Assembly (NCBI RefSeq): GCF_901000735.1
Contig: NC_081546.1
Coordinates: 10,692,152-10,756,151, forward strand
Length of the DNA: 64,000 nucleotides
Direction: 5' to 3'
Source of the DNA: Corylus avellana
Lineage: Eukaryota; Streptophyta; Magnoliopsida; Fagales; Betulaceae
Part shown: piece after piece, positions 10,279-20,893 of the stretch
Position numbering within the stretch: the stretch's first letter is position 1
How the letters are laid out: every line of letters begins with the position of its first letter
The notes under the pieces: model-generated
The model's input: only the letters and a program-made list of their open reading frames with translations
Databases searched by the model: none
What the model was told of the DNA's origin: nothing
Translations under genes and position numbers: made by a program

Positions 10279-11108
10279 GGCTCTAAACATTGTAAACAGA
10301 CACACCGCTTTTAGAGCAAAAATTCAGTAAAATAGTTTGTGGAGCTTAGAAGATCATGAGCAGCTAAACCCCAACTGTAGGGTATTGATGTAGCCCTTTC
10401 CAAGCACAATGGTTTGATTGTATTTAATTTCTAGTCTTTCAATTTATGCATGTTGATTGTATAACCCTGAGGATTGCTACAGTTGATTTCTGTTCTTTAT
10501 ATTAAATGCAGTTGTTCTTTAAATTCCGATTCAATATAGTAAAATTCTTATCTTGTCTTAGAAATTATTTTACTACTATTGAACTCAAATCATTCTTATT
10601 TTCTGTGATTATAAGAATGGTGGTTATACAATGGTACTTAATTGGCATGCAATCAATAGGGTTAAATAGACCATACCTAGGGAAGGCGGATCGTACTACA
10701 CCCTAGTTTAGTGTAATTTAGGTAGACGGTCCGTGCCAACCAAAGATGAGTTATGCTATTCCGTTGATTGTATGAGATTATTTTTATGTCTTCTTGTTGA
10801 AATTATAACATGCATAGATGAATTGCTAGAATTAAATATGGTTAACCATTTATGTGCGGATTATGGTAAAGTCAATACCCTACTCTCTCTCTCATAAATT
10901 TACTCCCTTTTATTTCCGTTTATTTTATGCACTTTAAATTTACATAAACAATTCACTCTCTTTTAATTAAGTTAATTTTGATAATTAAACCCCTGCAGTC
11001 CTTGAGGTTCGACACCCTCAATATAGCCCTATCCTACGGGATTCGTTCTATTACGAGTGGTAATTTTATAATTGATATTTTTGGTCACAAAAATACCACA
11101 TCAATTTT

Positions 11109-11126
11109 TGGCACCATTGCCGGGGA
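11109..11126 (+). other. Primer-binding site (tRNA-Asp type) of element A
   Basis: TGGCACCATTGCCGGGGA, two mismatches from the tRNA-Asp complement, five bases after the LTR end. Confidence 0.88.
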
Positions 11127-11269
11127 CTGCTTAACAGTTTTATTGTCACAATTTAAGGATTGATTTTAGCTTAATAATTTAGTTTTCTGCTAATTTTAAT
11201 TCTGTTTGTGTTTTGTTTTTGTTTTATTTTAGAATTTGCAAATAGGTTCGTAGCTGCCTTCACTGTAAC

Positions 11270-11419
11270 TGCGATCGAGCGCAGGTCGCGTGCGATTGAG
11301 CGCACAGACGCATTTCAGCAAGCACCAGGCCAGCAGCGCTCGAGCCTCTCCTCGTGCGCTCGCACCCATCTGCTGTAAAACTCTCGAGCGCACCTTGTCA
11401 TGCGATCAAGCGCACTTGC
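11270..11419 (+). promoter_or_regulatory. Second palindrome array, leader of element A
   Basis: TGCGATCGAGCGCAG, TGCGATTGAGCGCAC, GCGCTCGAGCC, GCGCTCGCACC, CTCGAGCGCACC and TGCGATCAAGCGCAC lie between primer site and gag, so this array would be in the genomic RNA. Confidence 0.7.
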
Positions 11420-11523
11420 GGCAACCTGCATCCAGAACCCTGAGTGCTACCTAAGGCCATTTGTAAGCTTGTTTGTTTTTTTAGCTTATTTCTTTCTGTT
11501 CTTTTTACTGTTCTGTTTAGTTT

Positions 11524-13508
11524 ATGAGAGGTCGTCGTTCTTTGTCTTTTCCATTAATTTCTTGCAACCTTGAAATTGAACGCACCCTTAGACAAATTAG
11601 ATCCCAAAAGAACTCTAATTTGCTAGAAGAGTGTTCCACTGAGACCATGGGGGACGGTAACCACGTAGCATTGCAAGATCACTATCTTCCTACCACTTAC
11701 ACTACTCCCACATGTCTTCGGTTGCCGGAAATTACGGCAACCCATTATCAAATTAAGCCCAGCACTATACGAAGTTTACCTTCTTTGCTAGGGCTTAGCA
11801 CTGAAAATCCTTATGACTTCCTCAGCGATTTCGAAGCAATTTGTGATACCACTAAAATGAACGGATTCACTGAGGATACCCTAAGGATGCATCTTTTTCC
11901 TTTCTCCCTCAAGGAAAAAGCCAAACATTGGTTCCAATCTTTAACACCTAACTCCATTACTTCTTGGGCTCAATTGCAACAAGAATTTCTTAAGAAGTAC
12001 TTTCCCATAGGAATGACCAATGATACTAGGAGAGCCATTACTACCTTCTCCCAGTATGAGGGAGAAGATTTCCATGAGACTTGGGATAGACTACAGAGCC
12101 TGCTTAGATCATGTCCACACCACGCTGTCCCAAAATGGTAGCTAGTGCAGTGTTTTTATGATGGCCTGACCAAGTCTAATAGAAAAATGGTGGATGCATC
12201 ATGTGGGGGGACATTCATGTTGAAAAGCGAAGATGAAGCATGGTCTATGTTTGAAAACTTGAGTAACAATTCTCTTCAGCTGGTTTCCGCCAGACGAAGG
12301 GCACCAGCACCTAAAGCACTCAAGACGGAAAGTTTGTATGAAGCCGGCCATTCCCCAAACATGGCCAACCAAGTAGTTAAGGCTATCACCAAGAAGCTAG
12401 AGCAAGTTCTGTTGACTGTTGGTTTTGCTCCTAATGCTGCTCATACACACACTGAAGCATGCTCATTCTGTTCCAGTCCTATGCATCATGTAAATAACTG
12501 CCCTGTTACTGGAAATTATACTGATATTGCAAATGAGCAGGTTAATGCAGCTTTCTCTAGACCGGGTAATGATCCATACTCCAATACTTACAACCCTAGG
12601 TGGAGAAATCATCCAAATTTCTAATGGAAGAATTCAAGCTCAAGCAACTCAGCCCCAGGGCCACACAATCAAGCTCAATCCAACAGGCAGCCCTACCAAC
12701 CTCATTCCACTTACCGGCCTCCACAGCAGCACTACCAGGCTCCCTCAGAGTCTAATTTTAAGGATCGAATTATAAAAGCAGTGAATGAGCTGACCAGCGA
12801 GATCAAGCAGTCAATCAAATCTCAAGAAGAATTAGTCAACTCACATTCCCAATCCATTGCCAAGCTAGAAGCTCAAGTCGAACAACTTGCCAACACCATC
12901 AACAGAAGGGACGAAGGGAAGCTTCCGAGTCAACCGATGGTAAACCCCAAAGGGCACTACATGGTAGATGAGGGCACTTCATACCATCAGCAAGTTCAAG
13001 CCATCACCACTTTGAGAAGTGGCAGAATCGTTGACAATCATGTGGAGGAGAAGAAGGATGAGCACACGGAGGTTGCACAGAATCTGCAGAATGATAAAAA
13101 CAAGCAAGCAAGCAATGAGGCTTCTTCGTCATTAGCAGCACCCACTCCAGAGATCCCATATGAGGCACGAGCCCCATTCTCAGAATGTCTCAAGGCACCT
13201 TCCCACTTTGGGAAACAAGGAGAGAAAATACAAGGAATGATGGAGATGTTCAAACAGGTCAAAATCAATCTCCCCCTTCTCGATGCCATTGCACAAGTGC
13301 CTGGCTATGCCAAGTTCCTTGTGTACTCAAAAGACTTGTGTACTCAAAAGAGGAAGACCAGAAATAACATCCCTAAGAAAGTTCTTCTAACTGAGCAAGT
13401 GAGTTCCCTGATTAAGCACAACACTCCTCCGAAGTTCAAGGACCCCGGGGCTCCTACAATTTCATGCATCATCGAAAAAAGAGAGATTGATAGGGCACTC
13501 TTAGATTT
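11524..13508 (+). pseudogene. Athila-type Gag and start of protease, element A
   Basis: Gag assembles virus-like particles around the element RNA. The frame from ATG 11524 carries the retrotransposon Gag domain (PYDFLSDFEAICDTTKMNG, HLFPFSLKEKAKHWFQSL, FLKKYFPIGMTNDTRRAI). A TAG at 12139-12141 interrupts it. The same frame continues to a zinc knuckle, CSFCSSPMHHVNNC (C-x2-C-x4-H-x4-C), near 12470 and stops at 12622-12624 (TAA). A shifted frame resumes and runs from about 12780 with a coiled-coil-like stretch, the Athila motif QAITTLRSGR, and VLLTEQVSSLIKHNTPPK leading to EREIDRALLD, just before the protease active site (the visible text reads EKREIDRALLD). Protease and most of RT fall in the gap at 13509. 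Not functional as it stands. Confidence 0.88.
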
Positions 13509-13608
13509 NNNNNNNNNNNNNNNNNNNNNNNNNNNNNNNNNNNNNNNNNNNNNNNNNNNNNNNNNNNNNNNNNNNNNNNNNNNNNNNNNNNNNNNNNNNN
13601 NNNNNNNN
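13509..13608. other. Assembly gap, 100 N, inside element A pol
   Basis: Left side ends at the protease ALLD motif, right side resumes inside reverse transcriptase (ATFQRCM). Intact relatives have several hundred residues here, so true missing length should far exceed 100 bp. Confidence 0.95.
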
Positions 13609-14697
13609 GCCACATTCCAAAGATGTATGATGTCTATCTTCTTCGACATGGTGGAAAAATTTTTAGATTTATTTATGTACGACTTTTCTGTTTTTGGATC
13701 TTCTTTTGATAACTGTCTCCATAATCTTTCACTTGTGCTTCAACATTGTAAAGAAACTAACCTGACTTTAAGCTGGGAGAAGAGCCACTCCATGGTACAA
13801 GAAGGTATAGTTTTGGGCCATATAGTGTCCAAAAGAGGTATTGAGGTGGACAGAGCTAAGGTTGAGCTAATTGAAAATCTACCACCACCCACTTCAGTAA
13901 AGCAGATCCGCTCTTTCCTAGGGCATGCCGGGTTTTATCGTCATTTCATCAAAGACTTCAGTAAAATTTCAAGGCCCTTATGTAACTTGCTTGCTAAGGA
14001 CGCCCCTTTTCACTTTGATGAAGCATGTCACAAGGCATTCCAGCAGCTCCAGTCTCTATTATCTTCTGCTCCTATCATGCAGCCGCCTGACTGGTCATTG
14101 CCCTTTGAGATCATGTGTAATGCGTCTGACTATGTTGTGGGTGCAGTTTAGGGACAACGGGTAGGCAAGCTTCCTCATGTCATTTATTATGCTAGCAAGA
14201 CTTTAATAGATACTCAAGTCAATTACAAAACCACTGAGAAAGAATTGCTAGCTGTGGTATTTGCTCTGGATAAATTCCGCTCATATCTTCTGGGATCAAA
14301 GGTGATAATTTTTTTTGATCATGCTGCTTTGCGACATCTGCTGGCCAAGAAGGAAACAAAGCCTCTGTTGATCCGCTGGATATTACTTCTGCAAGAATTT
14401 GACATTGAGATTCGGGACAAGAAGGGCACTGAAAATGTTGTTGCTGACCATTTGTCATGGATTTTATTTGAGACACCCCAGCCGGTTCCTGTTCATGACT
14501 CATTCCCAGATGAGCAACTCTTGGAAATTACTCCAAGAAATCCGCCGTGGTATGCCGATATTGTCAATTATCTAGCTACAGGTCGGATTCCTTCTCATTG
14601 GTCTAAGCAAGATAAGGACCGCTTCTTCAAGCAAGTTCGATTCTATTATTGGGAAGATCCAGAGTTGTTCAAGTATTGTGCTAATCAGATCATCTGA
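13609..14697 (+). pseudogene. Reverse transcriptase C-terminal part and RNase H, element A
   Basis: The frame reads ATFQRCMMSIFFDMVEKF and then FMYDFSVFG where active elements have the FMDDFSVFG catalytic box, so one catalytic Asp is Tyr. The thumb and connection follow: GIVLGHIVSKRGIEVDRAK, IRSFLGHAGFYRHFIKDFS. TAG at 14149-14151 follows DYVVGAV, and the same frame continues into RNase H ([52 protein letters not shown]) and the linker [13 protein letters not shown] up to TGA at 14695-14697. In an active element this would copy the RNA into DNA and degrade the template. The lost catalytic residue and stops make it inactive. Confidence 0.9.
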
Positions 14698-15781
14698 CGT
14701 TGTGTCCCTAAGAGTGAATTTTCTAGCATTCTTACCTTTTGTCATTCCCTAGCTTGTGGAGGACACTTCAGTGCCAAGAAGACAGCAGCCAAGGTTCTAC
14801 AATGCGGATTCACATGGCCCACCTTGTTCAAAGATGCCTATGACTTCTGCCGAGCTTGTGAGCAATGTCAACGCCTAGGAGCTATGTCGCGGAGGGATAT
14901 GATGTCATTGAACCCCATCCTTATTGTCGAGATTTTTGATATCTGGGGTATCGACTTCATGGGACCCTTCCCACCATCTTGCGGGTATGAGTACATTTTG
15001 GTAGGAGTAGACTATGTTTCTAAGTGGGTAGAAGCCATTGCCATCAAGACCAATGATCACAAGGTTGTAGTGAAATTCCTCCAAGCCAACATTTTCAGCA
15101 GATTTGGTACTCCTCGGGCTATCATTAGAGATGGAGGTAAACAGTTTTGCAACCGATTTTTCAAGGCCTTGCTTCACAAATATTCTGTCACACATAAGAT
15201 AGCCACTCCCCACCATCCTTAAACAAGTGGCCAAGTGGAAGTCTCTAACTGGGAGATTAAGCATCTTCTGGAGAAGACGGTTAGGCCAGACCGCAAGGAT
15301 TGGTCCTTGCACCTCAATGCTGCATTATGGGCCTACCGTACAGCTTACAAAACCCCTATTGGAATGCCTCCCTATAGGCTGGTATATGGCAAGGCGTGTC
15401 ACCTCCCTGTGGAATTAGAACACAAGGCTCTATGGGCAATCAAGCAGTTCAATTTCGACATGTAGGCAGCCGGTCCCCACCAGAAACTTCCGTTGACAGA
15501 GTTGGAGGAGCTGCGGCGAGATGCCTATGATAGTGCTTGCCTTTACAAGGAGCGGACTAAGGCTTTTCATGACAAACATATCTTGCCCAAGTTGTTTGAG
15601 CCGGACCAGAAAGTATGGCTCTTCAATTCCAGACTCGGCTTTTCCTTGGGAAGCTCTGTTCAAGGTGGGACGGCCCCTTCATAGTCACCTCAGTGTCTCC
15701 CCATGGCGCCCTTTGAATTGCGGGACCCAAAGGATGGCTCTCTATTCAAGGTCAACGGTCAAAGGTTGAAGCCCTGCATCC
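14698..15781 (+). pseudogene. Integrase, element A
   Basis: Continues pol. A decayed H2C2 zinc-binding region is visible ([20 protein letters not shown], then [11 protein letters not shown]). The catalytic core follows: first Asp in [13 protein letters not shown] (about 14934-14973), second Asp in [15 protein letters not shown] (about 15120), and Glu in [13 protein letters not shown] (about 15225-15260). All three D,D,E positions look retained, but TAA (15220-15222), TAG (15463-15465) and a frameshift near 15650 break the frame. The C-terminal part ([18 protein letters not shown]) runs to the gap at 15782. Integrase inserts the DNA copy into the chromosome. No 3' LTR of element A is seen beyond the gap. 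Confidence 0.9.
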
Positions 15782-15881
15782 NNNNNNNNNNNNNNNNNNN
15801 NNNNNNNNNNNNNNNNNNNNNNNNNNNNNNNNNNNNNNNNNNNNNNNNNNNNNNNNNNNNNNNNNNNNNNNNNNNNNNNNN
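15782..15881. other. Assembly gap, 100 N
   Basis: Separates element A integrase from the first composite block; the expected 3' end of element A is missing here. Confidence 0.95.
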
Positions 15882-15950
15882 TTATCATACAAAAGATCTT
15901 AAACCATAAACAATGTAACTTATAAACTGTTGTTCGCAGTTGTTAATATA

Positions 15951-16757
15951 AGGGATAAATGCAAAATTGGTCTATATGGTTGGCTTAAATTACAAATTAC
16001 TCCCTGTAGTATAACAAATATTTTATAGGGTGCTTCCGTAGTTGGCCTAAATTACAAATCATTACATGTGGTATAAAAAATAATTTATATGTCTTTAAGG
16101 TAAGCCAAAATAACAATTTGCTACATGAAATCAATTTTCGTTAAGTAATTTAACATAATTCATTACTTTGTCACGTCATACCCAATAAAAATACGACACT
16201 TGATATTATGAATTTTTAACTTTAAAAAATGACAACTAGGATTTTCTACACCATTTTAGAACACCAGCTAAGATTACACTTCAGCCCTCACTCAACGTCA
16301 TACTACTACAGTAAATTAACCTATTCTCTTTTATCCCCAAAATTTTACTCTGTGCGTAACCCTCCGTAATTTTCATCTTCCTCGCTACAATTTGGGAGCA
16401 TTTTGAGAGAATTTAACTATCGCACTCTGTGAAGCGACTGATGAGATTAGGTTAATTTACTATAACAATATGACATGGAGTGAGAGCTACAATATAATCT
16501 TAGCTAGAATCCTAAAATGATGTGAAAATCGTCATTTTTGAAAGTGTAACAGATTTTGTAAAGTTATTAAACAAAAATTGATTTCAGTAAGTAAACTGTT
16601 ATTTTGACAAACCCTAAGGACCTATAAATTATTTTTATACCACAGTGAGTGATTTCTAATTTAGGCTAACTACAAGAACTTATAAATTATTATTTATACC
16701 ACACAGAGTAATTTGTAATTTAGGCCAACCACAAAGACCAATTTTGCATTTATCCCT
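15951..16757. mobile_element. Foldback element with long inverted arms, target duplication TAATATA
   Basis: The ends are inverted: AGGGATAAATGCAAAATTGG at the left and its reverse complement at the right. Complementarity continues deep into the element, with inner arms around GTAAATTAACC and GGTTAATTTAC, leaving a short central loop. TAATATA occurs at 15944-15950 and 16758-16764. No coding capacity. It resembles a non-autonomous foldback or Mutator-like MITE; superfamily not certain. Confidence 0.8.
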
Positions 16758-16989
16758 TAATATAATTGGATATTACATTTGATAAGACTATAACTTATCA
16801 ATCATGATGATTTATCTTAATCATGTGAAGTACTGGAGATTTGATTGATATGTTTATGTGATTACAATGTATTGAACGAACCACATGAGTTCTTGTTCTA
16901 TCATAACGATTGTCAATATTAATAACATGAACTCATGACTACTTATAGCATTGATTCTCAATCTTGAGAGAAATGTGAAGTGAAGTTCA

Positions 16990-17321
16990 CTTCGACACTG
17001 TTGTTACGGTGTACAACAATAATGAATAATATGGAATTGAAAATTGTGAGATGAAGAAAAAAATCAAGACACAGATTTACATGGTTCGGCAATGTGCCCA
17101 CTTCCACAAGAGAGTGCAACTATATTTTACTATTCAATGATTTAGGATTACAACTTAACAGTCTTATTGGAAAACCTAATTATAAGTATTTTGAAAAACT
17201 CTAAAATACCCTCCACAACCTATTTGTCCCCAGGCCCACATAAACCTAATTACGTCCAATGGGCCAGTAGTTTCAGTATTACTCTCTATGCCTAAAAGCA
17301 TATGAGCCACTTGTTCGAACA
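16990..17321 (-). repeat. Ty1/copia 3' LTR region, reversed
   Basis: The minus strand reads a polypurine tract just right of 17321 followed by TGTTCGAACAAGTGG, which is the LTR start. The left limit is approximate, placed near the inverted TGTTGT/ACAACA at 16998-17022. Follows directly on the RNase H frame, as expected for a 3' LTR. Confidence 0.55.
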
Positions 17322-18577
17322 ATCTCCACATTGGCCAGTATTCACCTCTTCGAAGATAATCAAGTATTGAGCCTTCACATGGAACTGATAGGTTTGGGGA
17401 TGCCGCCTTCTCTCATCTCCTTTGTAGCACCTAGAGACATTTGTCAAGTCCAGGCAATGCTTGAACTTGTCTACGGTAACAGGCTTCGTAAATATGTCTG
17501 CTGTATTCCCAGAAGTGTGAATCTTCTCAAGAAATAATTCACCTCTATCAACTAATTCCCTGATCTTGTGAGACCTCACATTAATATGCTTGGTTCTCGC
17601 ATGATACATCTGGTTGTTTACCAAGTAAATGGCACTCTGATTGTCATAGTACAATGGGACTCCACTTACTGAATACCCAGCTCCCTGACAAACCTTGTGA
17701 GCCACAAAGGTTCCTTCACAGCCTCAATTGCTGCCATGTACTCTGCCTCAGTCGTGGACATCGCAACCGTGGATTGGATCATAAACCTCCAACAAATGGG
17801 TCTTCTTGCAAGAGTGAACATATTACCTGTGGTCAATCTCCTATCATCCAAATCCCCTGCATAATCTATATCCACGTACCCCACAATTGACAAATCACGC
17901 TTATGTTTGACAAAAGTGATGTCATAGTCTGTAGTATATTTCAAGTATCTGAAAGTCCATTTGACTGCATCCCAGTGTTGTCTCCCTGGATTTGCCATGT
18001 ACTTGCTCACCACACTGATTATATTAGTAAATCTAGCTTGGTATATAACATAGCGTACATCAAACATCCCACTGCACTGGCATATGGGACTTTAAACATG
18101 TCTTCAGTTTCTTCAATTGCCTTTGGACACTAGTAGGTAGACAAATAGAAGTGATTTGCCGAAGGTGTACTCACTGGTTTCGCATTATCCATTCTAAACC
18201 TCTCCAACACATTCTTCAAATAGTCAGCCTGAGATAGCCACAATCTCTTGGCATCCCTGTCCCTACGAATCTCCATCCCAAGAATCTTTTTGGCTGCGTC
18301 CAAATCCATGATGCCAAATTCTCTACTCGAGAAAACCTTTAGCTTGTTGACCTCCATTATACTCTTAGCTTCAATAAGCGTATCATCCATATACACTAAC
18401 AGAAAAACAAATGACCCATCATCAAGGCTCCTTACATACACACAACAGTCATATTCACATCTCCTATATCCAATTCTAATTATGTAGGAGTCAAACCGCT
18501 TATACCACTATCTTGGAGATTGCTTCAGCCCATAAAGTAACTTCTTCAATTTACAGACCAAGTTCTCCTGTCTAGGT
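17292..18577 (-). pseudogene. Ty1/copia reverse transcriptase-RNase H C-terminal part (X1)
   Basis: Minus-strand pieces join in order. RT: SFVFLLVYMDDTLIEAK at about 18380-18410, with the YMDD box intact, then AKKILGMEIRRDRDAKRLWL and PVSTPSANHF. Connection: QARFTNIISVVSKYMANPG, HWDAVKWTFRYLK. RNase H: YVDIDYAGDLDDRR, STTEAEYMA, YDNQSAIYLVNN and HINVRSHKIREL. Stops and frameshifts separate the pieces near 18130 and 17670. The RT N-terminus is cut off at 18577 by the inserted gypsy LTR; upstream text (LYGLKQSP-like) is visible only up to that point. Reversed relative to element A. Confidence 0.88.
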
Positions 18578-20081
18578 TGATGTGGTCTTTTTGTCTGCAA
18601 AAATATCAATAATAAAAATACCACTCATAATACAATGAATCCTTGTATGATAGGATTATATTGAGGGTGTCGAACCTCAAGGACTGCCAGGTGTTGTTAT
18701 TAAGCTTATCAAGATCAAATATAACTCAATTCAAAAGATGATTGTTTTGTTTTTCTTTTATAAAAGTGAAGATAAAGATAAATAACAATGAGAGAAAGAA
18801 TAGGGGTTGATTTCACCATTAATCACATAACAATTGTCAATTATAAATTAACAAGGAAAATTGATACATGCATGGTATAGGGCTTGTCTCACTCAAGTAA
18901 TCAAGAAAATACCATAATTAAGAAATAAGTATAATCTATCTTCGATTGGCATGGACTGTCTACCTAACCTCTAGATGCGGTGCGGTCCTTCTTCCTTAGG
19001 TATGGACTATCAAATCGCTTAATCAGTTACACGCAATCAAGGAATAAGCAAAACTCATCTTTGGGACGTACGAATTGTCTACCTAAATTACACTAACCTA
19101 GGGCGTAGAGTCATTTGCCTTCCCTAGGCATGGCCTATCAAACCCTTATGATCATGTGTTAGTTAAAACTGTTGTATAACAATCATTCATATAGTCACAT
19201 AAAATATGAAGGATTGAGTTCAACCAAGATAAAAAGTTTTTTAAGACAAGAGAAGAATTTCATAATGATTGTGTATAAACTTTAAAACCAAATCTCTAAG
19301 TTATACAACCATCATGCATATAGAAAATTCTTAAATTAAAAATACAATTAAATCACTATTACTTGGAAAGGGCTACATCAACACTCTATTATAAATTTAG
19401 CCGCTTATGGTGGTGCTAGAATGGCCTCCTGCCATGTTCACCTTCTCCTCAACTCTTTAAGCTTCCAAGAAGATATTTTCTGTCTAAAACTAAGCACACA
19501 TTTTCTGCAAAACCTAGAGGCCTCTTTATAGGGTATAAAACAAATCCTAGAAGCCTTAGAAATCACAAAAAAAAAAAACAAAATCATATTTCAGTCTCCT
19601 AGTCCAATTATGAAGAAATCCTAGTCCAAATTGGAATAGGATTGTCCAGATTTTTGTCCTTACATTACAAGACAATTTTGGTATAGCAAACATCCAAATT
19701 AGAAAAATCTTATTTCACAATGATTTTATTATTTTTAGTTAGATTTCCAATGCCACTAATTTCACCTCAATCTGATACTTGAGCTGAAAGTTATGGTCAA
19801 AATACTGAGATGTTTGCAAAATCCAAAATTTAATCCAATCCGATTTTAAATCTAATTAGAGAAATTCCGATTTAATCATTTCCTTGATTTGATTAAACTT
19901 AATCACATCATATAGGTCATTTCAAAATGTGCTTTAAGCCAAAAATCAATGGAATTTCTTGCATCTTTATTAAAAACTTGAAAACACTAAAACAACAACT
20001 AAATCAAATAGATAACAGTGCTAAGGAATCAATATATACGAGTTAAGGAGTTTGAATATGCAACATTCAGCGCTTATCACA
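18578..20081 (-). repeat. Reversed gypsy (Athila-type, family D) 3' LTR (X1)
   Basis: 1,504 bp from TGATGTGGTC to CGCTTATCACA. A polypurine tract lies on its right (CCCCCAAACTTAC on plus, i.e. GTAAGTTTGGGGG), so it is a 3' LTR of a minus-strand element rather than a solo LTR. It shares ends with element A's LTR but lacks the palindrome array. TATA candidate CCCTATAAAGAGG near 19525 on the minus strand. Confidence 0.82.
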
Positions 20082-20741
20082 CCCCCAAACTTACACATTG
20101 CTAGTCCCTTAGCAATACAAGATTGAAACTAAACTGAAAAACAACTAACTAATTCCTTCTTTCGTGGGATGTCTGATTGCATTTAATGCAAAATGAACTA
20201 ACACATAATTATGAAGATTGAAAATAATTCTAACATAAATAATTGAGCATCTCAAAATTTATTGGACTTCCTATCAAATGAAACAACCAAGGCATAATTT
20301 TTTTTTTTTTTTTCTTCTTGTTTTGCAATGCTTAGCTCCCTTAAGCTTTCTAATTAATTCATGTATCAAGTGTTAAGTCAATGACTCCCAAACCAAATGG
20401 TTTTAGGGTATAAGGTGTAAAGACACTCCTATGGACTTACTAACTCAAGTAAAAAAGGCTATGAAACTAACCAAGCCATGTTATCAATCAAACCAAATTT
20501 CTAAAATTTTGATGCAAACACTCACTGTTTAATGAGGCAAGAGGTCCGGTTACGCAATGGGAAACTCAAACTCAATCAGCTTTATATATATATATGTCAA
20601 GGTTTTTCATCCAATAAGTCACCCAACTGCATTCAAGATATTGAAAACAAACTTAATTGGTCTCAAATTTCATGCCTCGTAAACATGTGCAAGTGTGCTC
20701 ATGGTAAATCAAATTGAAACAAGAAGCATCTCATGTTTTCA
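20082..20741 (-). repeat. Family D internal 3' untranslated region (X1)
   Basis: Polypurine tract then noncoding sequence whose reverse complement parallels element B's 34800-35520 (both contain the AAGCTTAAGGGA and GAGTCATTGACTTAAC motifs). No coding frame of note; 20532-20717 is a chance frame. The sequence is cut at 20741. Confidence 0.65.
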
Positions 20742-20827
20742 ACACGTGCCATGCCCAAAATCATGCTTTCAGAAATAATAATGAAGAAGAAAAGAGAAAA
20801 ACCAAATCTGGTACTATTCATCTTCAT
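20742..20827 (-). CDS. Severed first exon of a putative small secreted protein
   Basis: Not visible as a long frame because only the first exon remains. On the minus strand ATG at 20827-20825 begins MKMNSTRFGFSLFFFIIISE followed by SMILGMAR, a classic signal peptide: a basic start, a hydrophobic core and a small-residue cleavage region. A TATA box lies 57 bp upstream, giving a short leader of the usual size. Right after the MAR codons, sequence switches to family D retrotransposon, so the mature part is lost from this copy. Genes for small secreted cysteine-rich peptides often have an intron just after the signal peptide, so an insertion into that intron or a duplication breakpoint would both fit. 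Product family not identified. Confidence 0.5.
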
Positions 20828-20883
20828 GATTATGTTTGAATATCTTGGAATTGAAGCTTGATGGCCTTAAGTCACAACAACTC

Positions 20884-20893
20884 CTATTTATAG
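20884..20893 (-). promoter_or_regulatory. TATA box of the severed exon
   Basis: CTATAAATAG on the minus strand (TCCTATAAATAGGAG in context), 57 bp upstream of the ATG at 20827. Upstream sequence contains GGGCC near 20905. Confidence 0.55.

Larger units (their letters stand above)
9843..11103 (+). repeat. 5' LTR of Athila-type element A
   Basis: Runs from about TTTGATAAGCGCCGAATG (9846) to ACCACATCA at 11103, followed by a primer site. The same LTR family occurs reversed as solo LTRs at 45022-46317 and 54273-55568. It carries a palindrome array (10012-10152) and a TATA box (10269-10278). The left end is uncertain by a few bases because it lies next to an assembly gap. Small frames within it (9915-10221, 10506-10706, 10978-11163) are not genes. 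Confidence 0.85.
15882..20741. repeat. Composite block, copy X1 (diverged)
   Basis: Aligns by eye with 37200-42015 throughout: same foldback element, same reversed copia 3' end, same reversed gypsy LTR in the same copia position. It is noticeably more diverged than the X2/X3 pair. Homology stops abruptly at 20741/20742, inside a small exon. It begins directly at the gap, so its left limit is unknown. Confidence 0.85.
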
